Part shown: positions 53,175-62,993 of the stretch, one piece after another
Layout of the letters: each line of letters begins with the position of its first letter
How positions within the stretch are numbered: position 1 is the first letter of the stretch
Assembly: GCF_015529805.1 (NCBI RefSeq)
Contig: NZ_CP064654.1
Span: 558,001 to 622,000, forward strand
Reading direction: 5' to 3'
Length of the DNA: 64,000 nt
DNA from: Qipengyuania soli
GTDB taxonomy: Bacteria > Pseudomonadota > Alphaproteobacteria > Sphingomonadales > Sphingomonadaceae
Notes under the pieces: model-generated
Told to the model about the DNA's origin: nothing
The model's input: only the letters and a program-made list of their open reading frames with translations
Database searches by the model: none
Translations under genes and position numbers: made by a program

Positions 53175-54011
53175 TTACGCTTGCGTCAAGCGCCGCATCA
53201 CGCGCCATGCGGTCGACTTTGCGCTGTTGGACGCGGGCCAGCGACCGGGTGCGCGCGGCTTGAGGCCCATACGCCGCAAAGTGCCGTTGAAAGATCGGGC
53301 ATAGGCCTCGGCATAGCTCCACTCGCTGCGCCAGGTAATGGAAAGCGAGATCGAGCTTTGGGCGCCGTTGCGCACGAAATGCGGGGCCATCACGGGGACG
53401 AATACAGCCTCGCCAGCATCGAGCGTATAGGCCGTGCCCCCTGCCAGCAGATCGTCACGCCAGGGCAGTTCGCGAGGGCCGCCGAGGTGGTAGCTCTCGT
53501 GCACTTCGTCGGGGGCGAAACGCGCGTCGCCTGCCGGGAACTGGGTCATCGTCTTGGTCCCGGCAAGCTGGAGCAGGATATTGTGCTCCGGGTCGAAATG
53601 GTAGGGCGTGACCGCGTTCGGGCTGGAGATGAAAATGTAGCCCTGCGGCCTCAGCATGGAGCCGGTCTTGCTCTCGATGACCGGCCGGATTTCGTCGAGC
53701 AGGTCGAGCAGCAAGGAGCGATATTCTGGCACCTGCTCGATGTTCTTGAGTACCGCCCAGCTGTCGCTGGTGGCGATTTTGCGGATGGTTTCCCCGATGG
53801 TCAGGCCCGACGCATCGGGCTTGCCATCGACGCCGATCGGCAGATTGCCGCGATTGTACTCGATGCTGGTGACCGGCAGCGCTTCGGCCAGCCCCGCGAG
53901 ACCGTCGAGCGAAAAGCGCTCGTCGCGCTGCAGCGAGTGACGCAGCACATGCGGGGTCTCGGGATAGTTGGCAGCGAACGTGCTGCGGGATTCTGGTGGG
54001 AAGGCGGTCAT
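53175..54011 (-). CDS. Cupin/JmjC-like Fe(II) oxygenase-type protein
   Basis: 278 residues. A cupin_8/JmjC-type beta barrel with the iron triad His138 and Asp140 (PYHFDPEHN) and His211 (APHFVRNG); GTKTMTQF follows the second strand as in 2-oxoglutarate-dependent family members. It may hydroxylate a protein or small molecule. The ATG at 54011 overlaps the GNAT-gene stop (ATGA), so the start and the operon are well supported; a start seven codons upstream is less likely. Confidence 0.85.
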   Translation of the reverse strand: MTAFPPESRSTFAANYPETPHVLRHSLQRDERFSLDGLAGLAEALPVTSIEYNRGNLPIGVDGKPDASGLTIGETIRKIATSDSWAVLKNIEQVPEYRSLLLDLLDEIRPVIESKTGSMLRPQGYIFISSPNAVTPYHFDPEHNILLQLAGTKTMTQFPAGDARFAPDEVHESYHLGGPRELPWRDDLLAGGTAYTLDAGEAVFVPVMAPHFVRNGAQSSISLSITWRSEWSYAEAYARSFNGTLRRMGLKPRAPGRWPASNSAKSTAWRVMRRLTQA

Positions 54012-55228
54012 TTCCGTCGACTCCAGCGCCATTCTTCGAGTTTCATCCAGGCCTCACCCACCCAGCGACGCGGGCCGCGTCCGATGGCCACGCTCTGCCA
54101 CACGATCTCGCGCCGTTCGCGCCAGATGTGGTCGATCATGGCGTGATCCTGCGCGGCGCAGCTGTCGCACCAGTCGATGGCCGGATCGTCGAGCAGGTCG
54201 AGATTAGCGAGTTGCAGCTGCACCCCGGGCGAGAACCGCGCGAGGTCCTCGTCATAGGCGGTCTTGAACGAGAAGGCGCCGCGCCCGGCAAGGAAGGTGG
54301 CCAGCATGGCGATGGGGCGACCCTCGAGCGTGAGCGAAAGGCGCTCGAGTCGCCCCATCTGCGCGGCGCTTTCGATGGCGGAGCGGAAAAGGTGCTCGGT
54401 TTCGGGATTGCTCGAAAGCGCAGAGCTTTCATTGCCCTTCCAGCCGCGAGCCTCAAGAGCGAGGAAATCCGCGATCCAGCGATCAACCTGTGCGCCATCG
54501 CGCGAGCGAACCAGTTCGAGCGCACCCAATTCGCCGAGACGCTTGTACTGGCGACGCAATTCCTTGCGCTTCTTGGCGGTCAGCGCCTCTTCGCGATACC
54601 GTGCGGCAGTGAGATCGGAAGAAAGCAGGGCGCGCCTTTGCTCCATGACAGTGCGCAGGGAGCGCTGCTGGTCCTTGCAGACCTTGTCGAGCGCTGCGGC
54701 CAATTCCCCGTACTTGGGCTGCTGGGGCAGGTGGAGGAAAAGCATCCGGGCACCCGTCCGATCGCACCAGGCGAGGTAATTCGACCAGAAATCCGCCTCG
54801 TGACCCGCGCCAACCAGCGGGCTGCCGAGGAATGCATTGTGGTGCATCCAAATGGCGCAATTGGGAATGCTGCGCGCGTGGTACGAGTTGGCTTGGTGAT
54901 GGGGCACCAGGCCGACGAGCTTCGCATCGGCCACGAGGAGCAACAGCATGACGCTGCCGCCGGGATCGAAGGCTTCCAGCGCCGGTCTCAAATACCACGG
55001 TTCGAAGAACGGGTTGGGGGTGGAGGCGCAATCGGCGAGGCGCTGCCAGTACGGTTGCAGCGTTGCGAGGTCGAGCCGGTTCCAAGGTAACGCATGGAAG
55101 CCGTCGCGCAGGCCGACCGGGGCCGCGACCCCATCATGGGCGCGGTCGGCTGTTGCCACCGGATCGGCCAGTCCCATCGGCCCAACTACCCTCCTGTCGC
55201 GAACCATTTCGCGGTGCGCGCGCGTCAT
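54008..55228 (-). CDS. GNAT (BioF2-like) acetyltransferase-domain protein
   Basis: About 406 residues from ATG 55228; an alternative ATG at 55177 has GGAGG upstream and may be the real start. The C-terminal half (EALTAKKRKELRRQYKRLGELG..., RLSLTLEGRPIAMLATFLAGRGAFSFKTAYDEDLARFSPG) is a BioF2-like/FemAB-related GNAT domain of the CelD type found near polysaccharide genes; the N-terminal half (LQPYWQRLADCASTPNPFFEPWYLRPAL) is typical of the same group. It is translationally coupled to the cupin gene. Substrate unknown; acylation of a polysaccharide or peptide is the usual guess. Confidence 0.82.
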   Translation of the reverse strand: MTRAHREMVRDRRVVGPMGLADPVATADRAHDGVAAPVGLRDGFHALPWNRLDLATLQPYWQRLADCASTPNPFFEPWYLRPALEAFDPGGSVMLLLLVADAKLVGLVPHHQANSYHARSIPNCAIWMHHNAFLGSPLVGAGHEADFWSNYLAWCDRTGARMLFLHLPQQPKYGELAAALDKVCKDQQRSLRTVMEQRRALLSSDLTAARYREEALTAKKRKELRRQYKRLGELGALELVRSRDGAQVDRWIADFLALEARGWKGNESSALSSNPETEHLFRSAIESAAQMGRLERLSLTLEGRPIAMLATFLAGRGAFSFKTAYDEDLARFSPGVQLQLANLDLLDDPAIDWCDSCAAQDHAMIDHIWRERREIVWQSVAIGRGPRRWVGEAWMKLEEWRWSRRK

Positions 55229-55260
55229 ACCGCATCTGCGCTGAAAAAGACTTAATCCTT

Positions 55261-55300
55261 CAAAAAGCAAAAGGCGGCGGCACCCGTAGATGCCGCCGCC
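55261..55300 (-). terminator. Rho-independent terminator after hppA
   Basis: On the reverse strand a perfect 10-base stem GGCGGCGGCA / TGCCGCCGCC (55300-55291 with 55282-55273) with an 8-base loop, followed by TTTTGCTTTTT. It follows the hppA stop by about 28 bases and separates it from the GNAT gene. Confidence 0.9.
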
Positions 55301-55328
55301 TCGTTTCCCGGACTAGGATCCGAAGAAG

Positions 55329-57419
55329 TTAGCCCGCCGCGAGAGCCGCGAGAAGCAGCAGCGCGACGATGTTGGTGATCTTGATCATCGGGTTCACGGC
55401 AGGGCCGGCGGTGTCCTTGTACGGGTCACCGACGGTGTCGCCGGTCACGGCAGCCTTGTGGGCTTCAGAGCCCTTGCCGCCGTGGTTGCCGTCTTCGATG
55501 TACTTCTTGGCATTGTCCCAGGCGCCGCCGCCGGCGGTCATGGAAAGCGCCACGAAGAGACCGCCGACGATAACGCCGAGGAGCAGTGCGCCTAGCGCCG
55601 CGAAGCCGTTGGCCTGGCCTGCAATCGAAGTGATCACGAAGTACACCACGATCGGGGCAAGAACCGGCAGCATCGAGGGGATGATCATCTCCTTGATTGC
55701 AGCCTTGGTCACGAGGTCCACGGTCCGCGCGTAATCGGGCTTGGACTCGTAGGTCATGATGCCGGGATTGTTCTTGAACTGCTCGCGCACGTCGACCACC
55801 ACGTCACCGGCTGCGCGGCCCACGGCGGTCATGCCCATCGCACCGAAGAGGTACGGGAGCAGCGCGCCGAGCAGCAGGCCGACGATGACATAGGGGTTCT
55901 CGAGGCTGAAGTTGACCGTCAGGTTCGGGAAGAACTCGCGAAGGTCGGTGGTGTAGGCAGCGAAGAGAACCAGCGCGGCGAGGCCGGCCGATCCGATCGC
56001 ATAACCCTTGGTCACAGCCTTGGTCGTATTGCCCACGGCGTCGAGCAGGTCGGTCTTCTCGCGAACGCTGTCGTCGAGACCGGCCATTTCGGCGATGCCG
56101 CCGGCATTGTCGGTCACCGGACCATAGGCGTCGAGCGCCACGACCATACCTGCCAGCGCCAGCATCGCGGTTGCCGCGTACGCGATGCCGATAAGGCCCG
56201 CGAGCGAGTACGCGATAATGATGCCTGCGACGATGACGATGGTCGGCAGGGCGGTCGATTCAAGGCTGATGGCGAGACCCTGGATCACGTTGGTGCCGTG
56301 GCCCGTCTCCGAAGCCTTGGCGATCGAGCGGACCGGGCGATAGTTGGTGCCGGTGTAGTACTCGGTGATCCAGATGATCAGGCCGGTGATCGCAAGGCCC
56401 AGCAGCGAGCAGAAGAACAGCGCCATGCCGTTGAACCCGGTGCCCGGAATCTCGGTGGCCATCCCGCCAAGAGCATAGTCGGTCACCACATAGATCAGCG
56501 GAATCGACAGGATCGCGGTGACGAGGAAGCCCTTGTACATCGCGCCCATGACATTCGTGCCGCCGCCGAGGCGGACGAAGTAAGTGCCGATGATCGAGGT
56601 GAGGATGCATGCGCCGCCGATCAGCAGCGGGAGCGCCATCATCGGCATCAGCAGGTCGCCGAGGCCTTTCATCAGCAGCGCGGTCAGGACCATGGTGGCA
56701 CCGACGGTAACGACATAGGTCTCGAACAGGTCAGCAGCCATGCCGGCGCAGTCGCCCACGTTGTCGCCCACGTTGTCGGCGATCACTGCCGGGTTGCGCG
56801 GATCGTCTTCAGGGATGCCTGCCTCGACCTTGCCGACGAGGTCGGCGCCGACGTCGGCAGCCTTGGTGAAGATACCGCCACCCAGACGCGCGAAGATCGA
56901 GATCAGCGAAGCGCCGAAGGCGAGACCGACGAGGCCGTCGATCACGTGACGGTCATTGGCGGCATAACCAGCGGGGCCGGTCAGGTACCAGAAGAACACC
57001 GCAATCGCGAGGAGGGCGAGGCCCGCCACCAGCATGCCGGTGATGGCGCCTGCGCGGAACGCAAGGGTAAGACCCTGCTGCAGTCCGCTCTGCGCCGCCG
57101 CCGCCGTGCGCACGTTCGAGCGCACCGAGATGTTCATCCCGATGAAACCCGCCACGCCCGAAAGGATCGCGCCGATGACGAAGCCGGTGGCCGGAATGCC
57201 GCCGAGGAATACGAACACCAGCACAGCCACGACCACGCCGACGATGGCGATGGTGGTGTACTGCCGCTTCAGATAGGCCTGCGCACCTTCCTGGATGGCT
57301 GCAGCGATTTCCTGCATCTTTTCGTTGCCGGCGCCGCTGCCCAGCACCTGGCGGCTGGTCACGAAGCCGTACACGACGGCCAGCAATCCCAGCAGGATGG
57401 AAATGGTAACAAGATCCAC
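55329..57419 (-). CDS. hppA: K(+)-independent H+-translocating pyrophosphatase
   Basis: 696 residues, about 16 transmembrane helices. Couples PPi hydrolysis to proton export across the membrane. The substrate segments [34 protein letters not shown] and [26 protein letters not shown] are complete. GNTTKA (Lys at the K+-switch position) marks the K+-independent H+-pumping type. GTG start at 57419 with GGGGAG six bases upstream. Has its own promoter and terminator. Confidence 0.97.
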   Translation of the reverse strand: MDLVTISILLGLLAVVYGFVTSRQVLGSGAGNEKMQEIAAAIQEGAQAYLKRQYTTIAIVGVVVAVLVFVFLGGIPATGFVIGAILSGVAGFIGMNISVRSNVRTAAAAQSGLQQGLTLAFRAGAITGMLVAGLALLAIAVFFWYLTGPAGYAANDRHVIDGLVGLAFGASLISIFARLGGGIFTKAADVGADLVGKVEAGIPEDDPRNPAVIADNVGDNVGDCAGMAADLFETYVVTVGATMVLTALLMKGLGDLLMPMMALPLLIGGACILTSIIGTYFVRLGGGTNVMGAMYKGFLVTAILSIPLIYVVTDYALGGMATEIPGTGFNGMALFFCSLLGLAITGLIIWITEYYTGTNYRPVRSIAKASETGHGTNVIQGLAISLESTALPTIVIVAGIIIAYSLAGLIGIAYAATAMLALAGMVVALDAYGPVTDNAGGIAEMAGLDDSVREKTDLLDAVGNTTKAVTKGYAIGSAGLAALVLFAAYTTDLREFFPNLTVNFSLENPYVIVGLLLGALLPYLFGAMGMTAVGRAAGDVVVDVREQFKNNPGIMTYESKPDYARTVDLVTKAAIKEMIIPSMLPVLAPIVVYFVITSIAGQANGFAALGALLLGVIVGGLFVALSMTAGGGAWDNAKKYIEDGNHGGKGSEAHKAAVTGDTVGDPYKDTAGPAVNPMIKITNIVALLLLAALAAG

Positions 57420-57440
57420 GGAAAACTCCCCTCCCGTTTG

Positions 57441-57468
57441 ATTTTATGATTGATGCGACCCGACGCAA
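57441..57468 (-). promoter_or_regulatory. Putative promoter of hppA
   Basis: Reverse strand: TTGCGT (57468-57463), 16-base spacer, TAAAAT (57446-57441), five of six bases to the bacterial -10 consensus. Transcription would begin near the GGGAGGGGAG ribosome site, leaving a very short leader. Confidence 0.55.
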
Positions 57469-57571
57469 CAAACGCCGGAGCATGTGCGCGAGGGGTATAA
57501 GGACCACTGATTGCGTGACAAGGCCGAAAAGCGCAGCAACCCGCGCTTATTCCCCCGCCTTGGCCGAAAGT

Positions 57572-58438
57572 TCAGTGCGTGTAGCCGAGATTGCCCCGCG
57601 GCGGGCTGCCGTCGAGGAGGACCGGATACTCCCCAGCCTCCACAACGCTGCCGATCCGGTGGATTTCGAAGCGTTCGTCGAGATCGGTCGGTCCGGTGAG
57701 CAGCAGGACATAATCGTCGCCCCACCGCATTGCCTCGTCGAGCCGGTCCGGTGATGCAATCCTTGCAACCGCATCGCTATCGATGGCGAGCGTGCAATGG
57801 CTTGCGGCCGCAATGCGTGAGGCGTCGAGCAGAAGCCCGTCCGAAACATCCATCATCGCGCTGGCGTGAGGGGCAAGCGCGCGCCCGAGTTCCAGCTGGG
57901 GGCGCGGGCGTGTATAGGCCACGTCGCTCGCTCCGGTACGGTCGCGCAGCGCCTCGAAACCGAGCATCGCCTGCCCGATGAAACCGCCGATCCACAGCGC
58001 CTCGCCGGGTCGGGCGCCCGACCGCGATGGCACGGGACTGCAGGTCGCGCGGCCTATTGCCGTGCAACCCCATACCCGTTGTCGCTCGCCGCGGACAGTA
58101 TCGCCTCCAAGCAGAGGCACTTCGTACTCGGAGCAGATTTCACGAAGGCCCGTGATGAAGCGCTCATCGCCCTCGCCAAGCATGTGCGATACGAGGATGC
58201 CGACCGGCTCCGCGCCCTTGGCCGCAAGGTCGGACAGGTTCACCGCGACCAGCTTCCAGGCGATGTCCGCCGGGTCCTGCCCCTCGAGAACGTGGACACC
58301 TTCGACCAGCGTATCGTGCGTCAGCACGAGCGTCTCGCCACCGATCTCGATCACGGCGGCGTCGTCGGCAAGTCCGCGAGCCCCGGGTGACGTCGCAAAT
58401 GCGCGCAAGCTGGCGATGAAATCGAATTCGCCGCTCAC
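57572..58438 (-). CDS. thiL: Thiamine-phosphate kinase
   Basis: 288 residues. Converts thiamine phosphate to thiamine pyrophosphate with ATP. PurM-like fold: GLADDAAVIEIGGETLVLTHDTLVEGVH, AVNLSDLAAKGAEPVGILVS, LLGGDTVRGE and MMDVSDGLLLDASRIA. The start is GTG at 58438, at the beginning of the EFDFIASLR helix. In related genomes thiL often follows nusB; here an oppositely oriented esterase gene lies between. Confidence 0.94.
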   Translation of the reverse strand: MSGEFDFIASLRAFATSPGARGLADDAAVIEIGGETLVLTHDTLVEGVHVLEGQDPADIAWKLVAVNLSDLAAKGAEPVGILVSHMLGEGDERFITGLREICSEYEVPLLGGDTVRGERQRVWGCTAIGRATCSPVPSRSGARPGEALWIGGFIGQAMLGFEALRDRTGASDVAYTRPRPQLELGRALAPHASAMMDVSDGLLLDASRIAAASHCTLAIDSDAVARIASPDRLDEAMRWGDDYVLLLTGPTDLDERFEIHRIGSVVEAGEYPVLLDGSPPRGNLGYTH

Positions 58439-58497
58439 GACTTTCCGGGAAACTCTGCCGCTGCCATAGCTGCAGCACATTGCATGGAGGCTTCGAC

Positions 58498-59469
58498 GTG
58501 TCACTAACCTTCCGCCTTGCGCTTGCCGCCCTTTCGCTGTCCGTCCCGGTCGGTGCAGCGGCGCAGGACGTGGCGAAGCCTGCCGTCCCGCAGGTGAGCT
58601 CCGGAAAAATCGTCTGGTGGTCCGACTTCGCCCCGGCCCAGGACGTCGGTGTCAGTGACATCTGGGTCTGGCTGCCAGCAGGTTACGCGACGCACCCCAA
58701 GCGGCGTTTCCCGGTGCTCTACATGCACGATGCGGAGAATATCTTCGATCGCCGCCTGTCGAACTTCGACAAGGAATGGGCGATGGACGAAGCGGTCACA
58801 CGCCTCTCGGCACGCGGGGACTTGCGCGAGTGGATCATCGTCGGGCTGCGCAGCCCCAAGGACCGCTATCAGACGCTGTTTCCGCAGAAGCTGATGGATC
58901 ACCTGCCCGAGGAGTACCGCAAGTCGGTCCTGTCGATCGATTTCCCGGGCATCGCCGCAGGTCCGCAACTGCGCGGGGACCGCTATGCAGCGATGGTCGC
59001 CAAGGACCTGAAACGCCGCGTCGATGCGACGTTCCGGACCCTGAAGGGACCGGAAGACACGGCAGTAATGGGATCATCGATGGGCGGGCTGATGAGCCTC
59101 TACCTGATTGGCGAGCATCCCGAGGTCTTTGGCCAGGCGGCAGGCCTCTCGACCCATCTGCCGCTGTCGAATCCCGACGAAGGCGACAGCGAATTGCGGG
59201 CCAAACAGGTTGCCGAGGCGTTCTCGGCCTATTTCGCCACGACGCGTCTCGATCCGGCGCGAAACCACATCTACATCGATCATGGCACTGCCACGCTCGA
59301 TGCGTTTTACGCGCCTTACTTCGCGCGTTTCGGGGAGATGATGGCGGCGCGCGGGTGGGCCGGGCCTGCGTTCGAGAGCCGGGCCTTCTTCGGGGCCGAG
59401 CACGAGGAGAACGCCTGGGCCCAGCGGGTCGACATCCCGCTCGGCTTCCTCGACCGGAAGGACCCTTGA
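58498..59469 (+). CDS. Exported esterase (esterase D/Fes-like alpha/beta hydrolase)
   Basis: 323 residues. GTG start at 58498 with GGAGG seven bases upstream, giving a signal peptide ending GAAAQD. The catalytic domain has RFPVLYMHDAENIFD, nucleophile GSSMGG (Ser about 193), an Asp region and His in AEHEENAW; it belongs to the esterase D/IroE group acting on carboxyl esters, acylated sugars or siderophores. Transcribed against its neighbours and lying between thiL and nusB. Confidence 0.86.
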   Translation: MSLTFRLALAALSLSVPVGAAAQDVAKPAVPQVSSGKIVWWSDFAPAQDVGVSDIWVWLPAGYATHPKRRFPVLYMHDAENIFDRRLSNFDKEWAMDEAVTRLSARGDLREWIIVGLRSPKDRYQTLFPQKLMDHLPEEYRKSVLSIDFPGIAAGPQLRGDRYAAMVAKDLKRRVDATFRTLKGPEDTAVMGSSMGGLMSLYLIGEHPEVFGQAAGLSTHLPLSNPDEGDSELRAKQVAEAFSAYFATTRLDPARNHIYIDHGTATLDAFYAPYFARFGEMMAARGWAGPAFESRAFFGAEHEENAWAQRVDIPLGFLDRKDP

Positions 59470-59473
59470 GGGA

Positions 59474-59926
59474 CTAGCGCCCCACTTCCTTCGCCACCGC
59501 GTCGAGGATGCCGTTGACGAATTTCGCTTCGCGGTCGTCGAAGAAGGCCTTGGCGACGTCGACATATTCGCTGATCGATGTGGCCTTGGTTACGTCCTGC
59601 CGCGCGAGCAGTTCGTAGGTCCCGGCGCGCAGGATCTGGAGCATGGTCTTGTCGAGGCGCGCCAGCGTCCAGCCTTCGGCAAGGCGGCCAGCCAACAGGT
59701 CGTCGATCTCGCTGCGTCGGGCATCGACGCCCGAAACTACGTCGTCGAAGAAGTCGACATCGGCGTCGGCATATTCCTCGTCCTCGACCACCTGGCCGAT
59801 GCGGTGCTGGTGGAACTCGTCGAGCAGGCGGGCAAGGGCGGTGCCCTCCATCTGCTGCTGATAGAGCGCCTGGACGGCGGCGAGGCGGGCGGCCGAACGG
59901 GCCTGCGAGCGGGAATTCTGGGTCAC
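59474..59926 (-). CDS. nusB: Transcription antitermination factor NusB
   Basis: 150 residues, all-helical. Binds boxA RNA with NusE/S10 to promote rRNA antitermination. Typical ARLAAVQALYQQQMEG at the N-terminus and ISEYVDVAKAFFDDREAKFVNGILDAVAKE at the C-terminus. The start is GTG at 59926, overlapping the hisD stop (GTGA), so it is translated with the his genes. Confidence 0.96.
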   Translation of the reverse strand: MTQNSRSQARSAARLAAVQALYQQQMEGTALARLLDEFHQHRIGQVVEDEEYADADVDFFDDVVSGVDARRSEIDDLLAGRLAEGWTLARLDKTMLQILRAGTYELLARQDVTKATSISEYVDVAKAFFDDREAKFVNGILDAVAKEVGR

Positions 59927-61215
59927 TTGTTCAATCTCACGGCAATCGAGAGGGCGTGGGCGGGAAGGCCCTCGGCCTCGGCAAGGCGGATGGCAGCCGG
60001 TCCGATCGCGGCGAGCGCGGCATCGGAGGCGTCGATGAAGCTGGTGCGCTTCATGAAGTCGAGCACCGACAGCCCGCTGGCGAAACGGGCGCGGCGGCCG
60101 GTGGGAAGGACGTGGTTGGGGCCGGCGATGTAATCGCCGACGGCCTCGGGCGTATGACGGCCGAGGAAGACGCTGCCGGCATGACGCATCTGGTCGAACA
60201 GCGCCTGCGGGTCGTCGACCATCAACTCGACGTGCTCGGCAGCGAGCCGGTCGGAGAGGGCGGGGGCCTGGTCGAGGCTTTCGACGATCACGATCAGCCC
60301 GTGCGCATCCCAGCTGGCCTTGGCGGTCTTGGCAGTGGCCAGCTTCATCAGCGCAAGGTCGATGGCATCGCCCACCTGCCGGGCCAGCGCCTCGCTGTCG
60401 GTGATCAGGATCGACTGGCTGGTCGGGTCATGCTCGGCTTGGCTGAGGAGGTCGGCGGCGATCCATTCGGGATTGTTGTTGGCATCGGCGATCACCAGGA
60501 TTTCGCTGGGACCCGCGACCATGTCGATGCCGACCACGCCGTAAAGCTGGCGCTTGGCCTCGGCGACCCAGGCGTTGCCCGGACCGGTGACGACATCGAC
60601 GCGTTTGATGCGGTCAGTGCCGTAGGCCAGCGCCGCAACCGCCTGGGCCCCGCCGACGCGCCACATCTCGTCCACGCCCGCGATATGCGCGGCGGCGAGG
60701 ACGAGCGGATTGGTCTGGCCCTTGGGCGTCGGGGTAACGACGACGAGGCGCTCGACGCCGGCAACCTTGGCCGGGATTGCGTTCATCAGCAGCGATGACG
60801 GGTAGGCAGCGCGACCTCCCGGGACATAGAGACCTGCGGCATCAACCGGCAACCAGCGCGCGCCGAGGCGCATACCGATATGATCGGTGTAATCGCGGTC
60901 CGCCGGCAGCTGGTTCTCGTGGTAGGAACGGATGCGCTGTGCGGCGGTGTTCAGTGCACTGTTCAGTGCCGGATCGAGCGCTTCATACGCAGCCTTGCAG
61001 GTCTCTGCAGAGATGCGCCAGTCGTCCTCGGTGGTGAGGCGGTGGTCGTCGAAGCGCATCGAATATTCCACCAGCGCGGCATCGCCACGCTCGCGCACCT
61101 CGTTGAGAATGGTCGCGACATCGCGCTGCACATCGACGTCGCTCTCGCGGCGGTCGCGGACTATGCGCCTGAACTTCTTGTCGAAATCCGGGTCTGTCGT
61201 GCGGAGCAACTGCAT
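59923..61215 (-). CDS. hisD: Histidinol dehydrogenase
   Basis: 430 residues. NAD-dependent, two-step oxidation of histidinol to histidine, last step of the pathway. Motifs: YVPGGRAAYPSSLLMNAIPAKVAGV, QAVAALAYGT, GPGNAWVAEAKRQLYG, the zinc-binding LLSQAEHDPTSQS and the catalytic AAEHVELMVDD. ATG at 61215 shares a base with the hisG stop (TGATG). Order hisG-hisD-nusB. Confidence 0.97.
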   Translation of the reverse strand: MQLLRTTDPDFDKKFRRIVRDRRESDVDVQRDVATILNEVRERGDAALVEYSMRFDDHRLTTEDDWRISAETCKAAYEALDPALNSALNTAAQRIRSYHENQLPADRDYTDHIGMRLGARWLPVDAAGLYVPGGRAAYPSSLLMNAIPAKVAGVERLVVVTPTPKGQTNPLVLAAAHIAGVDEMWRVGGAQAVAALAYGTDRIKRVDVVTGPGNAWVAEAKRQLYGVVGIDMVAGPSEILVIADANNNPEWIAADLLSQAEHDPTSQSILITDSEALARQVGDAIDLALMKLATAKTAKASWDAHGLIVIVESLDQAPALSDRLAAEHVELMVDDPQALFDQMRHAGSVFLGRHTPEAVGDYIAGPNHVLPTGRRARFASGLSVLDFMKRTSFIDASDAALAAIGPAAIRLAEAEGLPAHALSIAVRLNK

Positions 61216-61853
61216 CACACGTCCCTGCGGAATGCGTCGACCAGCGCGGCGACGCGTGGATCGGTCTTGAGAGCGGCACGGTTGACGATCAGCCGGGCGC
61301 TGATGTCGAGGATGTGTCCCGTCTCGACAAGGCCATTGTCCTTCAGCGTCTGGCCGGAGGAAACGAGGTCGACAATCCTGCCTGCGAGGCCCAGTGCGGG
61401 GGCGATTTCCATCGCGCCGTTGAGTTTCACGCACTCGGCCTGCACGCCGCGCTGCTCGAAAAAGCGGCGGGTCAGGTTGGGGTACTTGGTGGCAACCCGC
61501 ACATGGCTTGCCCCGTCGACACTGGCGGCACCTTCTTTCGGCTCGGCGACCGCGAGATGGCAGTGACCGATATCAAGATCGACGGGCGCATACAGATCCG
61601 CGTAGTCGAATTCCTCGATCACATCCGAACCGACGATACCCAGTTGCGCGGCACCATGCGCGACGAAGGTCGCGACGTCGAAGGCCCGGACGCGGATGAT
61701 GTTCATGTCGCTGCGCGTGGTCGCGAAAGTCAGCGAGCGGTTGGCCTTGTCGTGGAAGGCGTCTTCGGGCACCACGCCGGCACGCGCCATCACGGGCAGC
61801 GCCTCGTCGAGGATGCGCCCCTTGGGTACGGCAAATGTCAGGCTGTCGCTCAT
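61215..61853 (-). CDS. hisG: ATP phosphoribosyltransferase, short form
   Basis: 212 residues. First enzyme of histidine synthesis. The length is that of the short HisG, which lacks the C-terminal regulatory domain and works with HisZ; hisZ is not in this window. [16 protein letters not shown] at the start and the PRPP-binding [21 protein letters not shown] support it. ATG at 61853, first gene of the hisG-hisD-nusB unit. Confidence 0.95.
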   Translation of the reverse strand: MSDSLTFAVPKGRILDEALPVMARAGVVPEDAFHDKANRSLTFATTRSDMNIIRVRAFDVATFVAHGAAQLGIVGSDVIEEFDYADLYAPVDLDIGHCHLAVAEPKEGAASVDGASHVRVATKYPNLTRRFFEQRGVQAECVKLNGAMEIAPALGLAGRIVDLVSSGQTLKDNGLVETGHILDISARLIVNRAALKTDPRVAALVDAFRRDV

Positions 61854-61895
61854 GTCGCGCGCAGATAGGCAAGCGCTTGCGAAAGGGCAACGTAT

Positions 61896-62993
61896 ATGGG
61901 CGATTCCGCGCAAAGACCGCACTACGAGAAGATGCATATCGACACCAAGGGTGACGGCGCGGTCGGCAAGGGGTTCCGCAACCAGGTCGCTTATTGCCTC
62001 AACAACGGAGCTCCGATCACCGCCCGGGTGGTCACGGCGATCTGGGCTGCGATCGAGGGCGGGCTAGACAATGCGCTCGCCCGTCGGATTGCCGAATGGC
62101 AGGGCGCGCCCCTGGCCGACGCGCTTCCGCTGCGCATCGCCGGGGGCCTGCACTGGCTCCACCTGACGGGACGTGAGCCGGCGTTAGCTCCCATCTATCG
62201 CGGCATCGGTGCCGACGATGTTGCGATCATCGCCGACGCCATGACGGCACACGAGGCGCAACTGCTGCCCTGGCTCGACGGGCCGCCGCAGACCAACGAG
62301 GCGGGCCGGTCAAGCAATTTCATCGCCGCCATGCTGTGGCTCGCGGGCAAGGGCCTGCCGCCGCGCTTCGAATGTCTCGAGATCGGGTCAAGCGCGGGCA
62401 TCAACCTGATGCTCGACCGCTACCACTATGATCTTGGCGGGGTGCAGGTTGGACCTTCCGACGCCGTCATGCACTTCAAGCCGGAATGGCAGGGGACTGC
62501 TCCGCCCGACAAGCAGATCGAGATCGTATCGACCAAGGGATGCGATGTTGCACCGGTCGATCTGACCGACCCGAACCAGTCCCAACGGCTAAAGGCCTAC
62601 ATCTGGCCGGAACACACGATCCGTTTCGAGCGGATGGAGGCGGCCATTCGTGCTGCAACCGAGCGCAAACCCGACCTGACGAAGATCAATGCAGCGGAAT
62701 TCGTCGAGCGCGAATTGGCAAAGCTGCAGGAGCCAGGCACCACCCGGCTGCTGTTGCACTCGATCGTCTGGCAATACGTACTTGCCGACCAGCAGGAGAG
62801 GGTGACTGCAGCGATGGAGGCCGCAGGCGCGAGCGCTACGGCCGAAACTCCGCTGGCGTGGGTATCGGTCGAGGCCGACCGGACCGTCCACCGCCACAAT
62901 CTCAAGGTGCGCTACTGGCCCGGCGGAGCAGAAGCGACGCAACTCACCTGGTCGCACGCCCACGGCGCCGACATCGAGTGGCTGGGTAACTAG
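61896..62993 (+). CDS. DUF2332 family protein
   Basis: 365 residues, soluble. Matches the DUF2332 family pattern: [23 protein letters not shown] near residues 80-100 and [22 protein letters not shown] near 170, the latter resembling a methyltransferase nucleotide loop, then a long C-terminal half ending [13 protein letters not shown] and [11 protein letters not shown]. Function unknown. ATG 61896 (an in-frame ATG 12 codons later is possible). Divergent from hisG and convergent with the epoxide-hydrolase-like gene, with which it shares the CTAG stop. Confidence 0.85.
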   Translation: MGDSAQRPHYEKMHIDTKGDGAVGKGFRNQVAYCLNNGAPITARVVTAIWAAIEGGLDNALARRIAEWQGAPLADALPLRIAGGLHWLHLTGREPALAPIYRGIGADDVAIIADAMTAHEAQLLPWLDGPPQTNEAGRSSNFIAAMLWLAGKGLPPRFECLEIGSSAGINLMLDRYHYDLGGVQVGPSDAVMHFKPEWQGTAPPDKQIEIVSTKGCDVAPVDLTDPNQSQRLKAYIWPEHTIRFERMEAAIRAATERKPDLTKINAAEFVERELAKLQEPGTTRLLLHSIVWQYVLADQQERVTAAMEAAGASATAETPLAWVSVEADRTVHRHNLKVRYWPGGAEATQLTWSHAHGADIEWLGN

